In this document: positions 34,819-44,688 of the stretch, piece after piece
Position numbering within the stretch: the first letter of the stretch is position 1
Layout: the number at the start of each line of letters is the position of its first letter
From: Nitrospinaceae bacterium UBA7883
GTDB lineage: Bacteria; Nitrospinota_A; UBA7883
DNA: 64,000 bases
Direction: 5' to 3'
NCBI GenBank assembly: GCA_002500605.1
Contig: DLRR01000011.1
Location: 7,035-71,034 of the forward strand
Program-made: the position numbers and the translations under genes
The notes under the pieces: generated by a model
Databases searched by the model: none
What the model saw: only the letters and a program-made list of their open reading frames with translations
Told to the model about the DNA's origin: nothing

Positions 34819-35445
34819 ATGTTAATAACATTTGAGGGCATAGAAGGGTCTGGCAAATCAACACAAATATCCAGAGTGGTACAAGCCCTTTCGAACAGCG
34901 GTCGTGATGTGATAGCTACGGTGGAGCCTGGTGGCACTGAACTTGGCATGAACCTCCGCAGCATCCTCCTCGATTCTAATACTGGAAGCTTAGATCCACT
35001 TGCAGAGTTGTTTCTATTTTCAGCTGCCAGGTCAGAACTTCTCTTTGAGGTAATTAAACCGGCAATAGCCGATGGAAAAATCGTACTCTGTGACAGGTTT
35101 GTGGACAGTACTCTCGCGTACCAAGGTTATGGTAGGGGTCTAGAAATCGAAATGGTAGCAGAAATAAACCGAACTGTTTGCGCAGGGGTCTGGCCTAACC
35201 TCACGATTTGGCTTGACCTGCCGGTGGATGTGGGGCTAAACCGAGCCATTGGAAGGCTGAATCAAAATAACTCCATTGAGGGCAGGTTTGAAAAGGAAGA
35301 TGTTTTGTTTCACACTCGCGTACAAGATGGGTTCAAGTCCATTGCTAAACAGGAGCCGGACAGAGTAAAAAGGGTTGACTCATGCGAGAGCATTGAAAAC
35401 GTTTCATCAAAAATTATACAGCTTGTCAATGAAGCCATATCATAG
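34819..35445 (+). CDS. tmk: Thymidylate kinase
   Basis: A 208-residue kinase that converts dTMP to dTDP. The P-loop FEGIEGSGKSTQ at residues 4-15, the EPGGTELG motif and DRFVDSTLAYQGYGRG with its DR(Y/F)-type motif are all present. A strong GAGGGTGGA precedes the ATG. The tmk-holB pair is a widespread bacterial arrangement and is kept here. Confidence 0.97.
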   Translation: MLITFEGIEGSGKSTQISRVVQALSNSGRDVIATVEPGGTELGMNLRSILLDSNTGSLDPLAELFLFSAARSELLFEVIKPAIADGKIVLCDRFVDSTLAYQGYGRGLEIEMVAEINRTVCAGVWPNLTIWLDLPVDVGLNRAIGRLNQNNSIEGRFEKEDVLFHTRVQDGFKSIAKQEPDRVKRVDSCESIENVSSKIIQLVNEAIS

Positions 35446-35472
35446 ATTGGTAAAAACAACTGAGAGTTCATT

Positions 35473-36489
35473 GTGCATAAAATATCTGATATCGTTGGGC
35501 AAAACGACGCTTTGAAAAGCTTGAGGGGTGCCATCTCCTCAGCAAACACTGCTCACGCTTATCTTTTTGTCGGACCCCATGGCGTTGGGAAAAAAACAAC
35601 TGCTATGGCTTGGGCAAGAGCTCTTCTCTGCCTGAATCAAGGAAAAGGGGAAACAACAGACGCATGTGGAGTATGCACAACGTGCCAGAAAATTAATAAA
35701 AATAATTACCCAGACCTGCACATTGTTGCCCCTGAGACTGGAAAGAATCAGACATTAAAACAGATTGGTGTGGATACAACGCGAGACCTTATCAACAAAC
35801 TTTCATTCAAACCATATGTATCCAGCCGTACGGTTGCTATCATTAAAGAAGCGGAAAAAATGACTGCAGGAGCAGCTAATGCTTTCCTGAAAACTCTTGA
35901 AGAACCGCCAGGTGATTCGGTTGTGATGCTGGTTTCGGAAAATTACAACGCTTTGCTCCCAACAATTATATCTCGTTGCCAAACGATTAGATTTAGACCA
36001 GCACCTTATGAAACAATTGTACAATATCTAACGAATAATCATGGTATGGAGCAAAAACAGGCCCGTGCTAGAGCTGCCATCTCGCGTGGGTCCTTGGGAA
36101 CAGCCATTAGAGAAACTGGGGACGAACTGCTTGGCCTAAGAAACCAAATCATATCAATGATAGAAAAACCGGATAAATTAGCTTCAATAAAAATCCATAC
36201 TATAGCTAAAGCAATGGACAAATCAAAAGATAAAACGGAGACAGACAGGTTCCTTTCAGTTTTTCAAGAGCTATTAAGGGACCTATTGATCATCAAAACT
36301 ACTGGAATGTATGATAATCTAATCAACATGGATATCACTGACCAAATTGGGGAGATAGCGGAAAGACACTCAGAAAGAAAGCTATTAAACGGGTTCACGC
36401 TAGCCGGGGACTTGATAGAAACCCGAAGAACTTGGAATATAAACCCACTTCTTGTCGTAAGTTTACTTTTGCAAGAGTTTAATGTGTGA
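35473..36489 (+). CDS. holB: DNA polymerase III delta' subunit
   Basis: A 338-residue clamp-loader subunit. P-loop GPHGVGKKTTA is near residue 35, the four-cysteine zinc module starts at CLNQ and includes CGVCTTCQK, and the sensor regions LKTLEEPP and TIISRCQTIRF are intact. The start is GTG at 35473. It lies 27 bases after tmk and 3 bases before ricT, so the genes form one operon. Confidence 0.95.
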   Translation: MHKISDIVGQNDALKSLRGAISSANTAHAYLFVGPHGVGKKTTAMAWARALLCLNQGKGETTDACGVCTTCQKINKNNYPDLHIVAPETGKNQTLKQIGVDTTRDLINKLSFKPYVSSRTVAIIKEAEKMTAGAANAFLKTLEEPPGDSVVMLVSENYNALLPTIISRCQTIRFRPAPYETIVQYLTNNHGMEQKQARARAAISRGSLGTAIRETGDELLGLRNQIISMIEKPDKLASIKIHTIAKAMDKSKDKTETDRFLSVFQELLRDLLIIKTTGMYDNLINMDITDQIGEIAERHSERKLLNGFTLAGDLIETRRTWNINPLLVVSLLLQEFNV

Positions 36490-36492
36490 TTT

Positions 36493-37776
36493 ATGTCTTA
36501 CTTCACAAAAGGTATAAAGGCTGAAGGCAATCTGAACGGTAAACAAAAGGACCTTTCAAAGTGTTTTGTTGTTGGAGTTGTACCTATATCAGGTGGTCAC
36601 GCAAAAAAGTGTTATTGGAATGGTATTGAACTTAAAGTGGGCGACTTGTGCGTAGTTGAAGAGGAGACTGAAATATTTTTTGGGTTGGTAACTCTTGCAA
36701 AGCGAAAAACAAAATTTGATTGTGATTGCAAGCAATCCTTGGGAATTGTTTTACGAAAGGCCAACTCGTCCGATCATGCAAAAGCTGAAGAAAACAAACA
36801 AAAGGAGAAGCTGGCTCTTGCATTTTGCCGCAAACAAATCCACAAACTCAATCTATCGATGAGCCTATCTAGGGTGAGCTATCCTTATAATAGCAAAAAA
36901 GCCATATTTTATTTCACTGCTGAAAAGAGAGTTGATTTTAGAGAGCTGGTTAAAGAGTTGTCCGGGTTTACCAAATTAAAGGTAGAAATGCGACAAATAG
37001 GTGTGCGTGATGAGGCTAAGCTCTTTGGTGGATGTGGGCCCTGCGGAAAAGAGCTATGCTGCTGGATGTATTCCTCAGGGTTTTCTCCAGTCTCCATTCG
37101 TATGGCTAAAGACCAGTTTCTATCGCTTAGCCCGGATAAGATCTCTGGTGCTTGTGGTAGGCTTATGTGTTGCCTTGAGTACGAACACCTTAGTTACAAA
37201 AAATTATTAGAAAACTCGCCAAAGGTGGGTAGCGCAGCAAAAACCCCAGATGGGAGGACAGGCAAGGTAACACAAATAAATGCGATTACAGAAACAATAA
37301 GCGTTACCTTTAATGACAATAGTAAGTCAGAATATGGACTAGGTGAAATTGATAAAAATGGAGATCCAGTACATTTAGATTGTAACAATTCAATTCATAT
37401 ATCTTCAAACCTACCCACAAGTGAGAACTTGGCAAACAAAACCCATGCAGATCCTGGGACTATAAAGAGTAAGAAAAAGAAATTTAAACATAAACTTTCG
37501 ATGGCAAACCAAGATAGCACCTTAAAACCAGCAAGTGTAAACTCAAAAGAACAAGTGGAGCAACAATCGGTAGTTCGTGAACAAGTTCCTAAGCCAAAAG
37601 ATAAGAAGGCATACACACAACCTCGAATTAGTGATAGTGAAAATACTAAATCAAAAGAAAAACCTCAAAGACGGGTAAAAAGATCCCAAAGGAACAGAAC
37701 TGCGCTAAAATTCCGAAAAAATAGAAAAGAAAACGGAACCGGAGGAGTGCCGAATGACAAAAATAGTAAATCTTAG
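36493..37776 (+). CDS. ricT: PSP1/RicT (YaaT)-family regulatory iron-sulfur protein
   Basis: A 427-residue protein. The PSP1 domain covers residues about 15-270, with the cysteine-rich signature GGCGPCGKELCCWMYSSGF and CGRLMCCLEYE, which in Bacillus RicT helps hold [4Fe-4S] clusters. The last 110 residues or so are a low-complexity, very basic tail rich in Lys, Arg, Ser and Asn that is not part of the family core and may bind nucleic acid. Adjacent to holB as in many bacteria. Its 3' end overlaps the next gene by 23 bases. Confidence 0.93.
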   Translation: MSYFTKGIKAEGNLNGKQKDLSKCFVVGVVPISGGHAKKCYWNGIELKVGDLCVVEEETEIFFGLVTLAKRKTKFDCDCKQSLGIVLRKANSSDHAKAEENKQKEKLALAFCRKQIHKLNLSMSLSRVSYPYNSKKAIFYFTAEKRVDFRELVKELSGFTKLKVEMRQIGVRDEAKLFGGCGPCGKELCCWMYSSGFSPVSIRMAKDQFLSLSPDKISGACGRLMCCLEYEHLSYKKLLENSPKVGSAAKTPDGRTGKVTQINAITETISVTFNDNSKSEYGLGEIDKNGDPVHLDCNNSIHISSNLPTSENLANKTHADPGTIKSKKKKFKHKLSMANQDSTLKPASVNSKEQVEQQSVVREQVPKPKDKKAYTQPRISDSENTKSKEKPQRRVKRSQRNRTALKFRKNRKENGTGGVPNDKNSKS

Positions 37777-38212
37777 ACTGACTTTATTATCGATAGCTTC
37801 GCTATTGCTTCTTACATCCCAGATTGCCCTTGCTGAAAACATATACATTAAAGGTGAAAAAGCAAGATTTCGATCTGGGCCAAGCACTAATTACGCAATC
37901 ATTTGGGAAGCTCAAAAATATTACCCATTGGAATTTTTGGCAACCTATAAGGATTGGTATGTTGTAAGGGACAGCGAAGGAGACGTTGGCTGGGTTCATT
38001 CCCAAGTGGTTGGAAAAGGTATTGCCGCTATTGTAACAAGCAAAAAAGCAAATGTACGACAATCGTCTAACATTAAGTCGAACATTAAGTTTAAGGTATA
38101 CGAAGGTTATCCCTTTTTGGTCAAAAAACGTAAAGGTGATTGGATAAGAGTTGTTGACGCTGAAGGGGAAAATGGATGGATTCACAATGACTTAGTTTGG
38201 ATGTCAAAATAG
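37754..38212 (+). CDS. Exported protein with two bacterial SH3 domains
   Basis: A 152-residue protein with a signal peptide (hydrophobic segment ending IALA) and two SH3b repeats: one around ARFRSGPSTNYAIIW...WYVVRDSEGDVGWVH and a second around ANVRQSSNIKSNIKF...WIRVVDAEGENGWIH. Such proteins bind peptidoglycan or sit in the envelope. The start lies within the ricT gene in another frame, with a 23-base overlap and GGAGG before the ATG, so translation is probably coupled. Confidence 0.9.
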   Translation: MTKIVNLRLTLLSIASLLLLTSQIALAENIYIKGEKARFRSGPSTNYAIIWEAQKYYPLEFLATYKDWYVVRDSEGDVGWVHSQVVGKGIAAIVTSKKANVRQSSNIKSNIKFKVYEGYPFLVKKRKGDWIRVVDAEGENGWIHNDLVWMSK

Positions 38213-38338
38213 AGTAGCGTTTATACTCCCTATTTAATAGCATATGCTGAATTCCCAATGTAGCTATGACCTTAGAATATCTCTGGCTTTCCTTATTCGT
38301 TTTAGAACATGAAAGTGGCTAGCCATAGTGATTGAGGG

Positions 38339-38367
38339 TTGACAAGCAACTTGGAAAAATACACAAT
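38339..38367 (+). promoter_or_regulatory. Sigma-70-type promoter for rplM-rpsI
   Basis: A perfect -35 box TTGACA at 38339-38344, a 17-base spacer, and a -10-like CACAAT at 38362-38367, about 37 bases before the rplM start. The -35 and spacing are ideal; the -10 matches 4 of 6. Confidence 0.5.
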
Positions 38368-38403
38368 GTCTGGTTTCAGAACACAAATAACCGTAATAAT
38401 GCT

Positions 38404-38856
38404 ATGAAACAAAGTAAAAGGTCTTTTTCCGCTAAAGCGGAAGATTTTCCATTAAACGATCGCAACTGGTATGTAATTGATGCTAAAGGACAAACCCTAG
38501 GAAAAATAGCCGTACTAGCCGCAAACGTGCTTCGGGGTAAAGATAAAGCTACTTACACTCCTCATGTGGATACTGGTTCGTTTGTGGTTGTAATAAACGC
38601 TGAGAAGGCAAAGCTTTCTGGGAACAAATTAGACCAGAAGATTTATTATAGACATACAGGTTACATTGGTGGTCTGAAATCTGCCACAGCTCGTGAGATG
38701 CTTGCAAAAAAACCTGACGAAGTTATTGTAAAAGCGGTGAAGGGTATGCTTCCTAAAAATAGGCTAAGCAATGCCATGATAAAGAAGCTGAAAGTATACG
38801 CAGGGCCACAACATCCCCATGCGGCTCAGAGGCCTTTTCAAATGGAGGTTCATTAA
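38404..38856 (+). CDS. rplM: 50S ribosomal protein L13
   Basis: A 150-residue large-subunit protein. The core RNWYVIDAKGQTLGKIA, YTPHVDTGSFVVVINAEK and the C-terminal KGMLPKNRL and LKVYAGPQHPHAAQ are typical. A frame extends upstream to 38332, but ATG at 38404 gives the family N-terminus. The stop overlaps the start of rpsI by one base (TAATG), the standard rplM-rpsI coupling. Confidence 0.98.
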   Translation: MKQSKRSFSAKAEDFPLNDRNWYVIDAKGQTLGKIAVLAANVLRGKDKATYTPHVDTGSFVVVINAEKAKLSGNKLDQKIYYRHTGYIGGLKSATAREMLAKKPDEVIVKAVKGMLPKNRLSNAMIKKLKVYAGPQHPHAAQRPFQMEVH

Positions 38857-39257
38857 TGGCTTTACAGATTGAGGGCAGATATTATGCCACTGGACGCAGG
38901 AAAGGGGCTACAGCTCGGGTCTGGCTTACGTTAGGAAAGGGCAACATATCAGTAAACAAGCAAGGAGCTGTAGAGTACTTTAAAAGAGACTCATCTTTGG
39001 CGTTGCTCAGCAAACCGTTAGAGCTCACAGAGCTGTCTGGTAAAATGGACGTAATTTGCACAGTTAAGGGGGGTGGACTGTCTGGTCAAGCAGGTGCTTT
39101 GCAACATGGCATTTCAAGAGCCCTCTGCGAATATAACCCGGAACTTCGTTCTTCTATCAAAAAAGCTGGAATGCTTACAAGAGATTCCCGTGTAAAAGAG
39201 CGTAAAAAGCCGGGACAACCGGGAGCAAGAAAACGCTTCCAGTTTTCTAAGCGTTAG
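38856..39257 (+). CDS. rpsI: 30S ribosomal protein S9
   Basis: A 133-residue small-subunit protein with the start YYATGRRKGATARVWL, the GGGLSGQAGALQHGISRAL core and the conserved C-terminal tail ending RKRFQFSKR, which reaches the ribosomal P site. Normal length. Confidence 0.98.
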   Translation: MALQIEGRYYATGRRKGATARVWLTLGKGNISVNKQGAVEYFKRDSSLALLSKPLELTELSGKMDVICTVKGGGLSGQAGALQHGISRALCEYNPELRSSIKKAGMLTRDSRVKERKKPGQPGARKRFQFSKR

Positions 39258-39423
39258 ATCAAAAGCATCCAATAAAATCCCGGGTGAATTAATGTGGGGT
39301 CGGATTGCCCTTTCCCCAAGCATACCTTTCCCATTTGCGTTATGCCACGAATCTTTATCGTAACCGTGGCGTTGACGATGTAAACTTGATTAAACTACTT
39401 ATTCTTTTTTGGGAGAGTTGGCC

Positions 39424-40443
39424 ATGATTGATGTGGCAGTGGTAGGAGCAGCCGGTTACACTGGTCGGGAACTATTAAAAATTCTTTTCAAGCATCCTGA
39501 TGTTAATTTAACATGCATAACCTCGAACACATACAGTAACTATGGGCTGGCAGAAGTATTTCCAGAGTTTGCAAATAAAAAACCGCTAATTTTCGAATCG
39601 CACAACCCGGAGGCTATTGCTGAAAAGTGTGATGCTGTTTTTCTATGCCTACCACACAAGGAGTCGATGAGTATCGTCCAATCATTCTTAAAAAATGGGA
39701 AAACAGTTTTTGATTTGTCTGCAGATTTTAGGTTAAAAGACCCTGACATATATACAGAGTGGTATAAAGTGGAGCATATCGCAGCAGAACTATTGGGCAA
39801 GGCAGTCTATGGTTTAACCGAGTTATACAGAGGTGAGATAAAAAATGCTAAGGTAGTAGCCATACCAGGGTGTTACCCAACATCAATCATACTTGGTCTT
39901 GCTCCAGTAATTAGTCAGAAGTGGTTTGACCGCACATCTATAGTTGTGAACACTGTATCAGGTTCAAGTGGTTTAGGCCGAAAACCAGATAGCAGGTATT
40001 CGTTAAGTGAGCTAGATGGCAATTTTTACGCTTATGGTGCTCCTCTACATAGGCACACACCTGAAATAGAACAGGAACTATCTAAACTAACTGATAGTGA
40101 GGATGTAAAGTTGCTGTTTATCCCCCATCTGCTTCCAGTTGCCAGGGGCATTTACACCACAATCACAACTAAACTCCACAAGAAGATTGACAGTGAAGAA
40201 TTAACTGGCATATACAAATCTTATTTCCATGACAGCAAGTTCATTACTGTTTGTAATGGTTTTCCAGAAATGCAATGGGCTGTTGGGACTAACCAAGTAT
40301 TTATTGGAGCTCATTCTGATCCTCGCACTGGAACACTAATAATCACTTCAACAATTGACAACTTAATTAAAGGGGCTGGTGGGCAGGCAGTACAGTGCCT
40401 TAATGTAAGGTATGGCTTTGAAGAGACTAAGGGGCTAATCTAG
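39424..40443 (+). CDS. argC: N-acetyl-gamma-glutamyl-phosphate reductase
   Basis: A 339-residue NADPH-dependent enzyme of arginine synthesis. The NADPH motif VGAAGYTGRELL is at the start and the catalytic cysteine lies in IPGCYPTSIIL; PHLLPVARGIYTT is also diagnostic. ATG at 39424 is preferred because GGGAGAG precedes it; a TTG at 39409 is the upstream alternative. argJ begins 2 bases after its stop. Confidence 0.96.
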   Translation: MIDVAVVGAAGYTGRELLKILFKHPDVNLTCITSNTYSNYGLAEVFPEFANKKPLIFESHNPEAIAEKCDAVFLCLPHKESMSIVQSFLKNGKTVFDLSADFRLKDPDIYTEWYKVEHIAAELLGKAVYGLTELYRGEIKNAKVVAIPGCYPTSIILGLAPVISQKWFDRTSIVVNTVSGSSGLGRKPDSRYSLSELDGNFYAYGAPLHRHTPEIEQELSKLTDSEDVKLLFIPHLLPVARGIYTTITTKLHKKIDSEELTGIYKSYFHDSKFITVCNGFPEMQWAVGTNQVFIGAHSDPRTGTLIITSTIDNLIKGAGGQAVQCLNVRYGFEETKGLI

Positions 40444-40445
40444 GA

Positions 40446-41648
40446 ATGAAAATAAGAACAGGAGTTACAATTCCCAAAAATTTTATCGCCGGAGGGACAA
40501 ATTGCGGAATAAAGGCAAACGGTGGATTGGATCTGGCTATTATAATGTCCACTGTTCCAAGTGTAGCCTGGGGTGTTTTTACCAAAAACAGAGTGGTCGG
40601 AGCCCCGGTAACAGTAAGTAAAAACCGATTAAGATCAAAACATATTAGTGGCATTGTCATAAATTCAGGCAACTCAAACACCTTAACTGAAACTGGTTTA
40701 TTTGACGCAAATACGATGGCTAATGCAGCAGCAAATGCTGTTGGAGAGAAGCTGGGAAGATTTTTAGTTGCATCAACTGGCATTATTGGTCAACCTTTGC
40801 CAATAAAGTCTATACTTCAAGAGATGGACAATCTGGCAAATGTGCTTGGGCCTTATGGAGGCAAGTCTGCTGCCAAAGCAATAATGACTACTGATTCGGT
40901 TAGCAAAGAAAGTTCCAAACGTATAAAACTAGGATTGTCTACAGTATCAGTTGGAGGATGTGCCAAAGGGTCTGGAATGATTCATCCAAACATGGGAACA
41001 ATGCTTGCCTTTATTACCACTGACGCTGCTATTAAAAAGCCTGTTCTTAAGGAAATTGTCAAGAGGGTAAACCAAGAGTCCTTTTCTAGAATTACTGTAG
41101 ACGGAGACACATCTACTAGCGATATGCTAATTATCATGGCAAATGGTGCATCTGGTGCAAAAACAATAGAAAAACCAAAAGGTAAACTATTCGGGAAATT
41201 GTTAGAAGCTGTAATTGAAGTCGCTGTTAATCTAGCAAAAATGATTGTGAGGGATGGTGAAGGTGCAACAAAGTTTGCCACAGTGCGAGTTGAAGATGCG
41301 GTATCTGAAGGAGATGCAAAAAAGGCCTCTGTAGCAATTGCAAAATCAAACCTTGTTAAAACAGCTTTATTTGGACAAGACCCGAATTGGGGTAGAATTT
41401 TGGCATCGGCAGGTTATTCAGGAGCTAAAATCGATATTCGGAAAGCAACCCTAAAAATAAATGGTGTGATTATATATAAAAAAGGCAAACTTGCAAGCCA
41501 AGACTGGGAGGGTAAAGTTGCCTCAAAAATGCGTTTAAAAGAAATACTAATTGAACTCAACCTTGGCCTGGGCAAATCATCCTGGGAAATCTGGACTTGT
41601 GATTTGTCGCAAGACTACATTCGTATTAACGCAGACTACAGAACTTAA
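40446..41648 (+). CDS. argJ: Glutamate N-acetyltransferase / amino-acid acetyltransferase
   Basis: A 400-residue self-cleaving acetyltransferase that recycles the acetyl group of the arginine pathway. The cleavage site is in HPNMGTMLAFITTDAA, with the Thr as nucleophile of the beta chain. GQDPNWGRILASAGYSG and the C-terminal DYIRINADYRT are typical. It is directly followed by sfsA, whose ATG abuts the stop codon. Confidence 0.96.
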   Translation: MKIRTGVTIPKNFIAGGTNCGIKANGGLDLAIIMSTVPSVAWGVFTKNRVVGAPVTVSKNRLRSKHISGIVINSGNSNTLTETGLFDANTMANAAANAVGEKLGRFLVASTGIIGQPLPIKSILQEMDNLANVLGPYGGKSAAKAIMTTDSVSKESSKRIKLGLSTVSVGGCAKGSGMIHPNMGTMLAFITTDAAIKKPVLKEIVKRVNQESFSRITVDGDTSTSDMLIIMANGASGAKTIEKPKGKLFGKLLEAVIEVAVNLAKMIVRDGEGATKFATVRVEDAVSEGDAKKASVAIAKSNLVKTALFGQDPNWGRILASAGYSGAKIDIRKATLKINGVIIYKKGKLASQDWEGKVASKMRLKEILIELNLGLGKSSWEIWTCDLSQDYIRINADYRT

Positions 41649-42347
41649 ATGATCTTTTGTCACAAACCAGTGACTGGGCTGTTTCAAAAGAGGCTCAATC
41701 GGTTCCTTTGTTTAGTCTCAATAAATGGTCGGGATGAGTACGCCCACTTGCCAAACTCAGGCAGACAAAAAGAACTCCTGACTCCAGGAAGACGGACCAT
41801 TCTATCAGAAGCACAAAATTTGGATAGAGCAACTAAGTATACTGTACACGCAGTTAGTTTCTCCAACAGGTGGGTCTGTGTTGACTCCACTGTCGCAAAT
41901 CACGTAGCCGCTGAAATGGTAAGAAAAGGAAGCCTGGTGTTGTTCAATGGGTACTCTGATGTGAAGCAAGAACATGTTATAGGCTCTCATAGGTTTGATT
42001 TACTTCTTACAGGTGAAAACTTATTACCATTGGTAGTTGAGGTTAAGTCGGCCACGTTAGTCTGTCGTGGAGGAATAGCAACATTTCCAGATGCACCCAC
42101 AACTAGAGGAACTTCACATCTTAAAGCTCTTTCTAAAATGAGTTGTGAAGGATCTGCATGTGCTATTATTTTTATTGTACTACGCTCAGATGCAAGAACT
42201 TTCACCCCAAACAGAAAAACTGACCCTAATTTTGCGGATGCACTTATCGCTGCACGTGATAGCGGAGTAAGCATAAATTCGGTTAGGTGTAAGGTTACTA
42301 AAAGAGCTATAACAGTAATTGATGAGATTAAGGTAAGCTTATGTTAG
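41649..42347 (+). CDS. sfsA: Sugar fermentation stimulation protein homolog SfsA
   Basis: A 232-residue protein with an N-terminal OB-like DNA-binding part (HLPNSGR and a following PGR segment) and a C-terminal nuclease-like fold with VVEVKSATL and FPDAPTTRGTSHL. The family has been linked to DNA binding and regulation; the true function is not established. The ATG follows the argJ stop with no gap. Its last 9 bases overlap the convergent glycosyltransferase gene. Confidence 0.92.
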   Translation: MIFCHKPVTGLFQKRLNRFLCLVSINGRDEYAHLPNSGRQKELLTPGRRTILSEAQNLDRATKYTVHAVSFSNRWVCVDSTVANHVAAEMVRKGSLVLFNGYSDVKQEHVIGSHRFDLLLTGENLLPLVVEVKSATLVCRGGIATFPDAPTTRGTSHLKALSKMSCEGSACAIIFIVLRSDARTFTPNRKTDPNFADALIAARDSGVSINSVRCKVTKRAITVIDEIKVSLC

Positions 42348-43460
42348 GATAGCCAAAAGTCCTTCATTATATATTTGGCTAATCGTATTCATTGATTTTT
42401 CTTTATCGAAATACGCCCTAACCTTCTCACTGCCTCTTTTTGCCAAACTTTCAGCCAAACTTTTATTATCGAGGAGCTTTAAGACCGATTCACACATTGA
42501 CCCTGGGTCATCTGGCGCAACTAGCAATCCACAATCACCATGATCCAACATTTCTGCTGTCCCACCCGAATCCGTTCCAATAACTGCTTTTTCCATTGCC
42601 ATAGCTTCTAGACATCCCAAAGAGAAACTTTCTCTTCTTGTGGCCAACACATAAACATCCAAGTCTACCAAATGCGATGGCGTATCTGTAGTACCACCTG
42701 TGAACAATACAGAGTTGGACACTTTCATCTGTTTTGCCAAACTTTCGAGCTTTATTTTGTACCGTCCTTCAAACTCTGGCGATTCGTCACCAATTAAAGC
42801 AAGAACTGCTTTTGGATAATGATTAAGAATCATTGGCATAGCTCGGATCATTTGATCCTGTCCTTTATGCGGATCCAGCCTCCCTATGATTCCTATTAGC
42901 GGTATCCTAACATCTATAGAAAATTTATTCCGCAACACACCTTCAACCTTTTTTGAATCAAATTTCTCAAGGTCGATCCCGTAAGGAATATGTATGATTC
43001 GTTCCAAGTCTATTGGCAAAAACTCAGCACTGTTTTGCCTCATACTCTCTGCTCCTGAAATGATACACTCCACCCGTTTATATTCCATACGGTGGTACCA
43101 ATCGTCTTTTGGTCCTGGAACAAGCATATAGTTTGCAAATATTAGCCTGACATGTGACAAACCCATAAGAGCAGGAACAATCAGCCCCAAATCAGCCGAA
43201 TGATGAGCATGTATGATGTCTATGTTTTGATGTTTTACTATTCGTCTGATCGTGCTCATGGCTCTTAAATCTAAATATTTAACTGGAGACAACCCAACAC
43301 CTTCAATTTTCATTTCAATAAGTTCCCTAGCAGTCTGAGTCCCTGCTCGATGAAGAAAATAAATCTCGTGACCACGTTTAGACATTGACACTGCAGTGGT
43401 GATGGCATAACGCTCTAAACCACCCCACCCCTTTGAAAAGAGGATGTGCAATACTTTCAT
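42339..43460 (-). CDS. Glycosyltransferase family 4
   Basis: A 373-residue GT-B sugar transferase. The donor-binding motifs GRLDPHKGQDQMIRAM and ESFSLGCLEAMAMEKAVIG, the latter holding the E-x7-E pair, are clear. It likely adds a sugar to a lipopolysaccharide, exopolysaccharide or lipid; the acceptor cannot be told. It stands between sfsA (tail to tail) and the dxr operon, about 80 bases from dxr. Confidence 0.93.
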   Translation of the reverse strand: MKVLHILFSKGWGGLERYAITTAVSMSKRGHEIYFLHRAGTQTARELIEMKIEGVGLSPVKYLDLRAMSTIRRIVKHQNIDIIHAHHSADLGLIVPALMGLSHVRLIFANYMLVPGPKDDWYHRMEYKRVECIISGAESMRQNSAEFLPIDLERIIHIPYGIDLEKFDSKKVEGVLRNKFSIDVRIPLIGIIGRLDPHKGQDQMIRAMPMILNHYPKAVLALIGDESPEFEGRYKIKLESLAKQMKVSNSVLFTGGTTDTPSHLVDLDVYVLATRRESFSLGCLEAMAMEKAVIGTDSGGTAEMLDHGDCGLLVAPDDPGSMCESVLKLLDNKSLAESLAKRGSEKVRAYFDKEKSMNTISQIYNEGLLAILT

Positions 43461-43542
43461 TGTTCGCTAGTTTTATGGATTAAAAAATTACTTATGGTTT
43501 CAGATCTTCTACCCATCGTAGTCAAATATTTTCTATAGGAAT

Positions 43543-44688
43543 TTATAAAACTTGTTCTCGAGCTTTTACCCTAGCCCATTTATCAATGGAAATCGCAGTT
43601 GACACAGAGTCAACCTTAACAATCCCAAGCTTGCCCAATACCTTTTCTGTAATTATTGGTATTGTTATAAATGAAATTTTTCCTTTTAGAAAAGCCTCAA
43701 CGGCCACTTCATTTGCAGCGTTCAACGCGACTGGAGCACCTCCGCCTTTCTCCAGTGCGTCATAGGCAAGCTGCAATGATGGGTACTTCTCAAAGTCGGG
43801 AGCTTCAAACGTAAACGAATTGATTTGTGTGAAATCTAACCTTGGCAGGTCTACTTTTAAACGCTTAGGATAATTTAATGCAAACGCTATGGGAGAACGC
43901 ATATCAGCTGGCCCCATCTGGGCCATCATAGAAGAATCATAAAACTCGACCATAGAATGAATGGCACTTTGCGGATGAATGACCACATCAATCATAGAAG
44001 GTAAAATATTAAAAAGCCATCTTGCCTCGATTACCTCTAACCCTTTATTCATCATCGTGGATGAGTCAATTGTTATTTTTTTACCCATGTTCCAGTTTGG
44101 GTGTCTAAGGGCTCGCTTCACAGTTACGTGTTGTAGCTCATCCTTCGGCGTTTTTAAAAAAGGGCCTCCTGAGGCGGTAAGGATTATCCTTCTTACAGAT
44201 TTTTTTGTTTCACCTCGCATAATCTGGTAAATGGCAGAGTGCTCGCTATCAATGGGAATAACCTTCACATTGTTAGCCCGAGCTTCTCTCATCATCAAGT
44301 CACCAGCGGCCACAAGGGCCTCCTTGTTTGCTAGTGCCACAGTCTTGCCAGCTCTTATAGCCGCTAATGTCGGCGAAAGACCAGCCGCCCCAACAATTGC
44401 TGAAACTACCATATCAGCGTTGTCGCATGAGGCAAGCTCCATAGATCCTTCTTCGCCAAAAACTATCTTTACTTTACGCGTTATCAGAGAACGAAGTTCT
44501 TTTGCCTTTTCTTTGTTAGCTACAGACACGATGCTAGGACAAAATTCTTCTATTTGCTTGGCCAAAGTTTTCAAGTTAGATTTGGTCACAAGACCAACGA
44601 CCTTGAAACAATCCGGTCTAGCACGTATTATCTTTAGTACGCTTACCCCTATCGAACCAGTTGATCCAAGAATAACAATATTTTTCAT
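43543..44688 (-). CDS. dxr: 1-deoxy-D-xylulose 5-phosphate reductoisomerase
   Basis: A 381-residue NADPH enzyme of the MEP isoprenoid pathway. The NADPH loop GSTGSIGVSVLKI is at the start, and the metal and substrate site includes IPIDSEHSAIYQ and TMMNKGLEVIEA. It overlaps cdsA by one base. With dxs in the same window, the cell makes isoprenoids by the non-mevalonate route. Confidence 0.97.
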   Translation of the reverse strand: MKNIVILGSTGSIGVSVLKIIRARPDCFKVVGLVTKSNLKTLAKQIEEFCPSIVSVANKEKAKELRSLITRKVKIVFGEEGSMELASCDNADMVVSAIVGAAGLSPTLAAIRAGKTVALANKEALVAAGDLMMREARANNVKVIPIDSEHSAIYQIMRGETKKSVRRIILTASGGPFLKTPKDELQHVTVKRALRHPNWNMGKKITIDSSTMMNKGLEVIEARWLFNILPSMIDVVIHPQSAIHSMVEFYDSSMMAQMGPADMRSPIAFALNYPKRLKVDLPRLDFTQINSFTFEAPDFEKYPSLQLAYDALEKGGGAPVALNAANEVAVEAFLKGKISFITIPIITEKVLGKLGIVKVDSVSTAISIDKWARVKAREQVL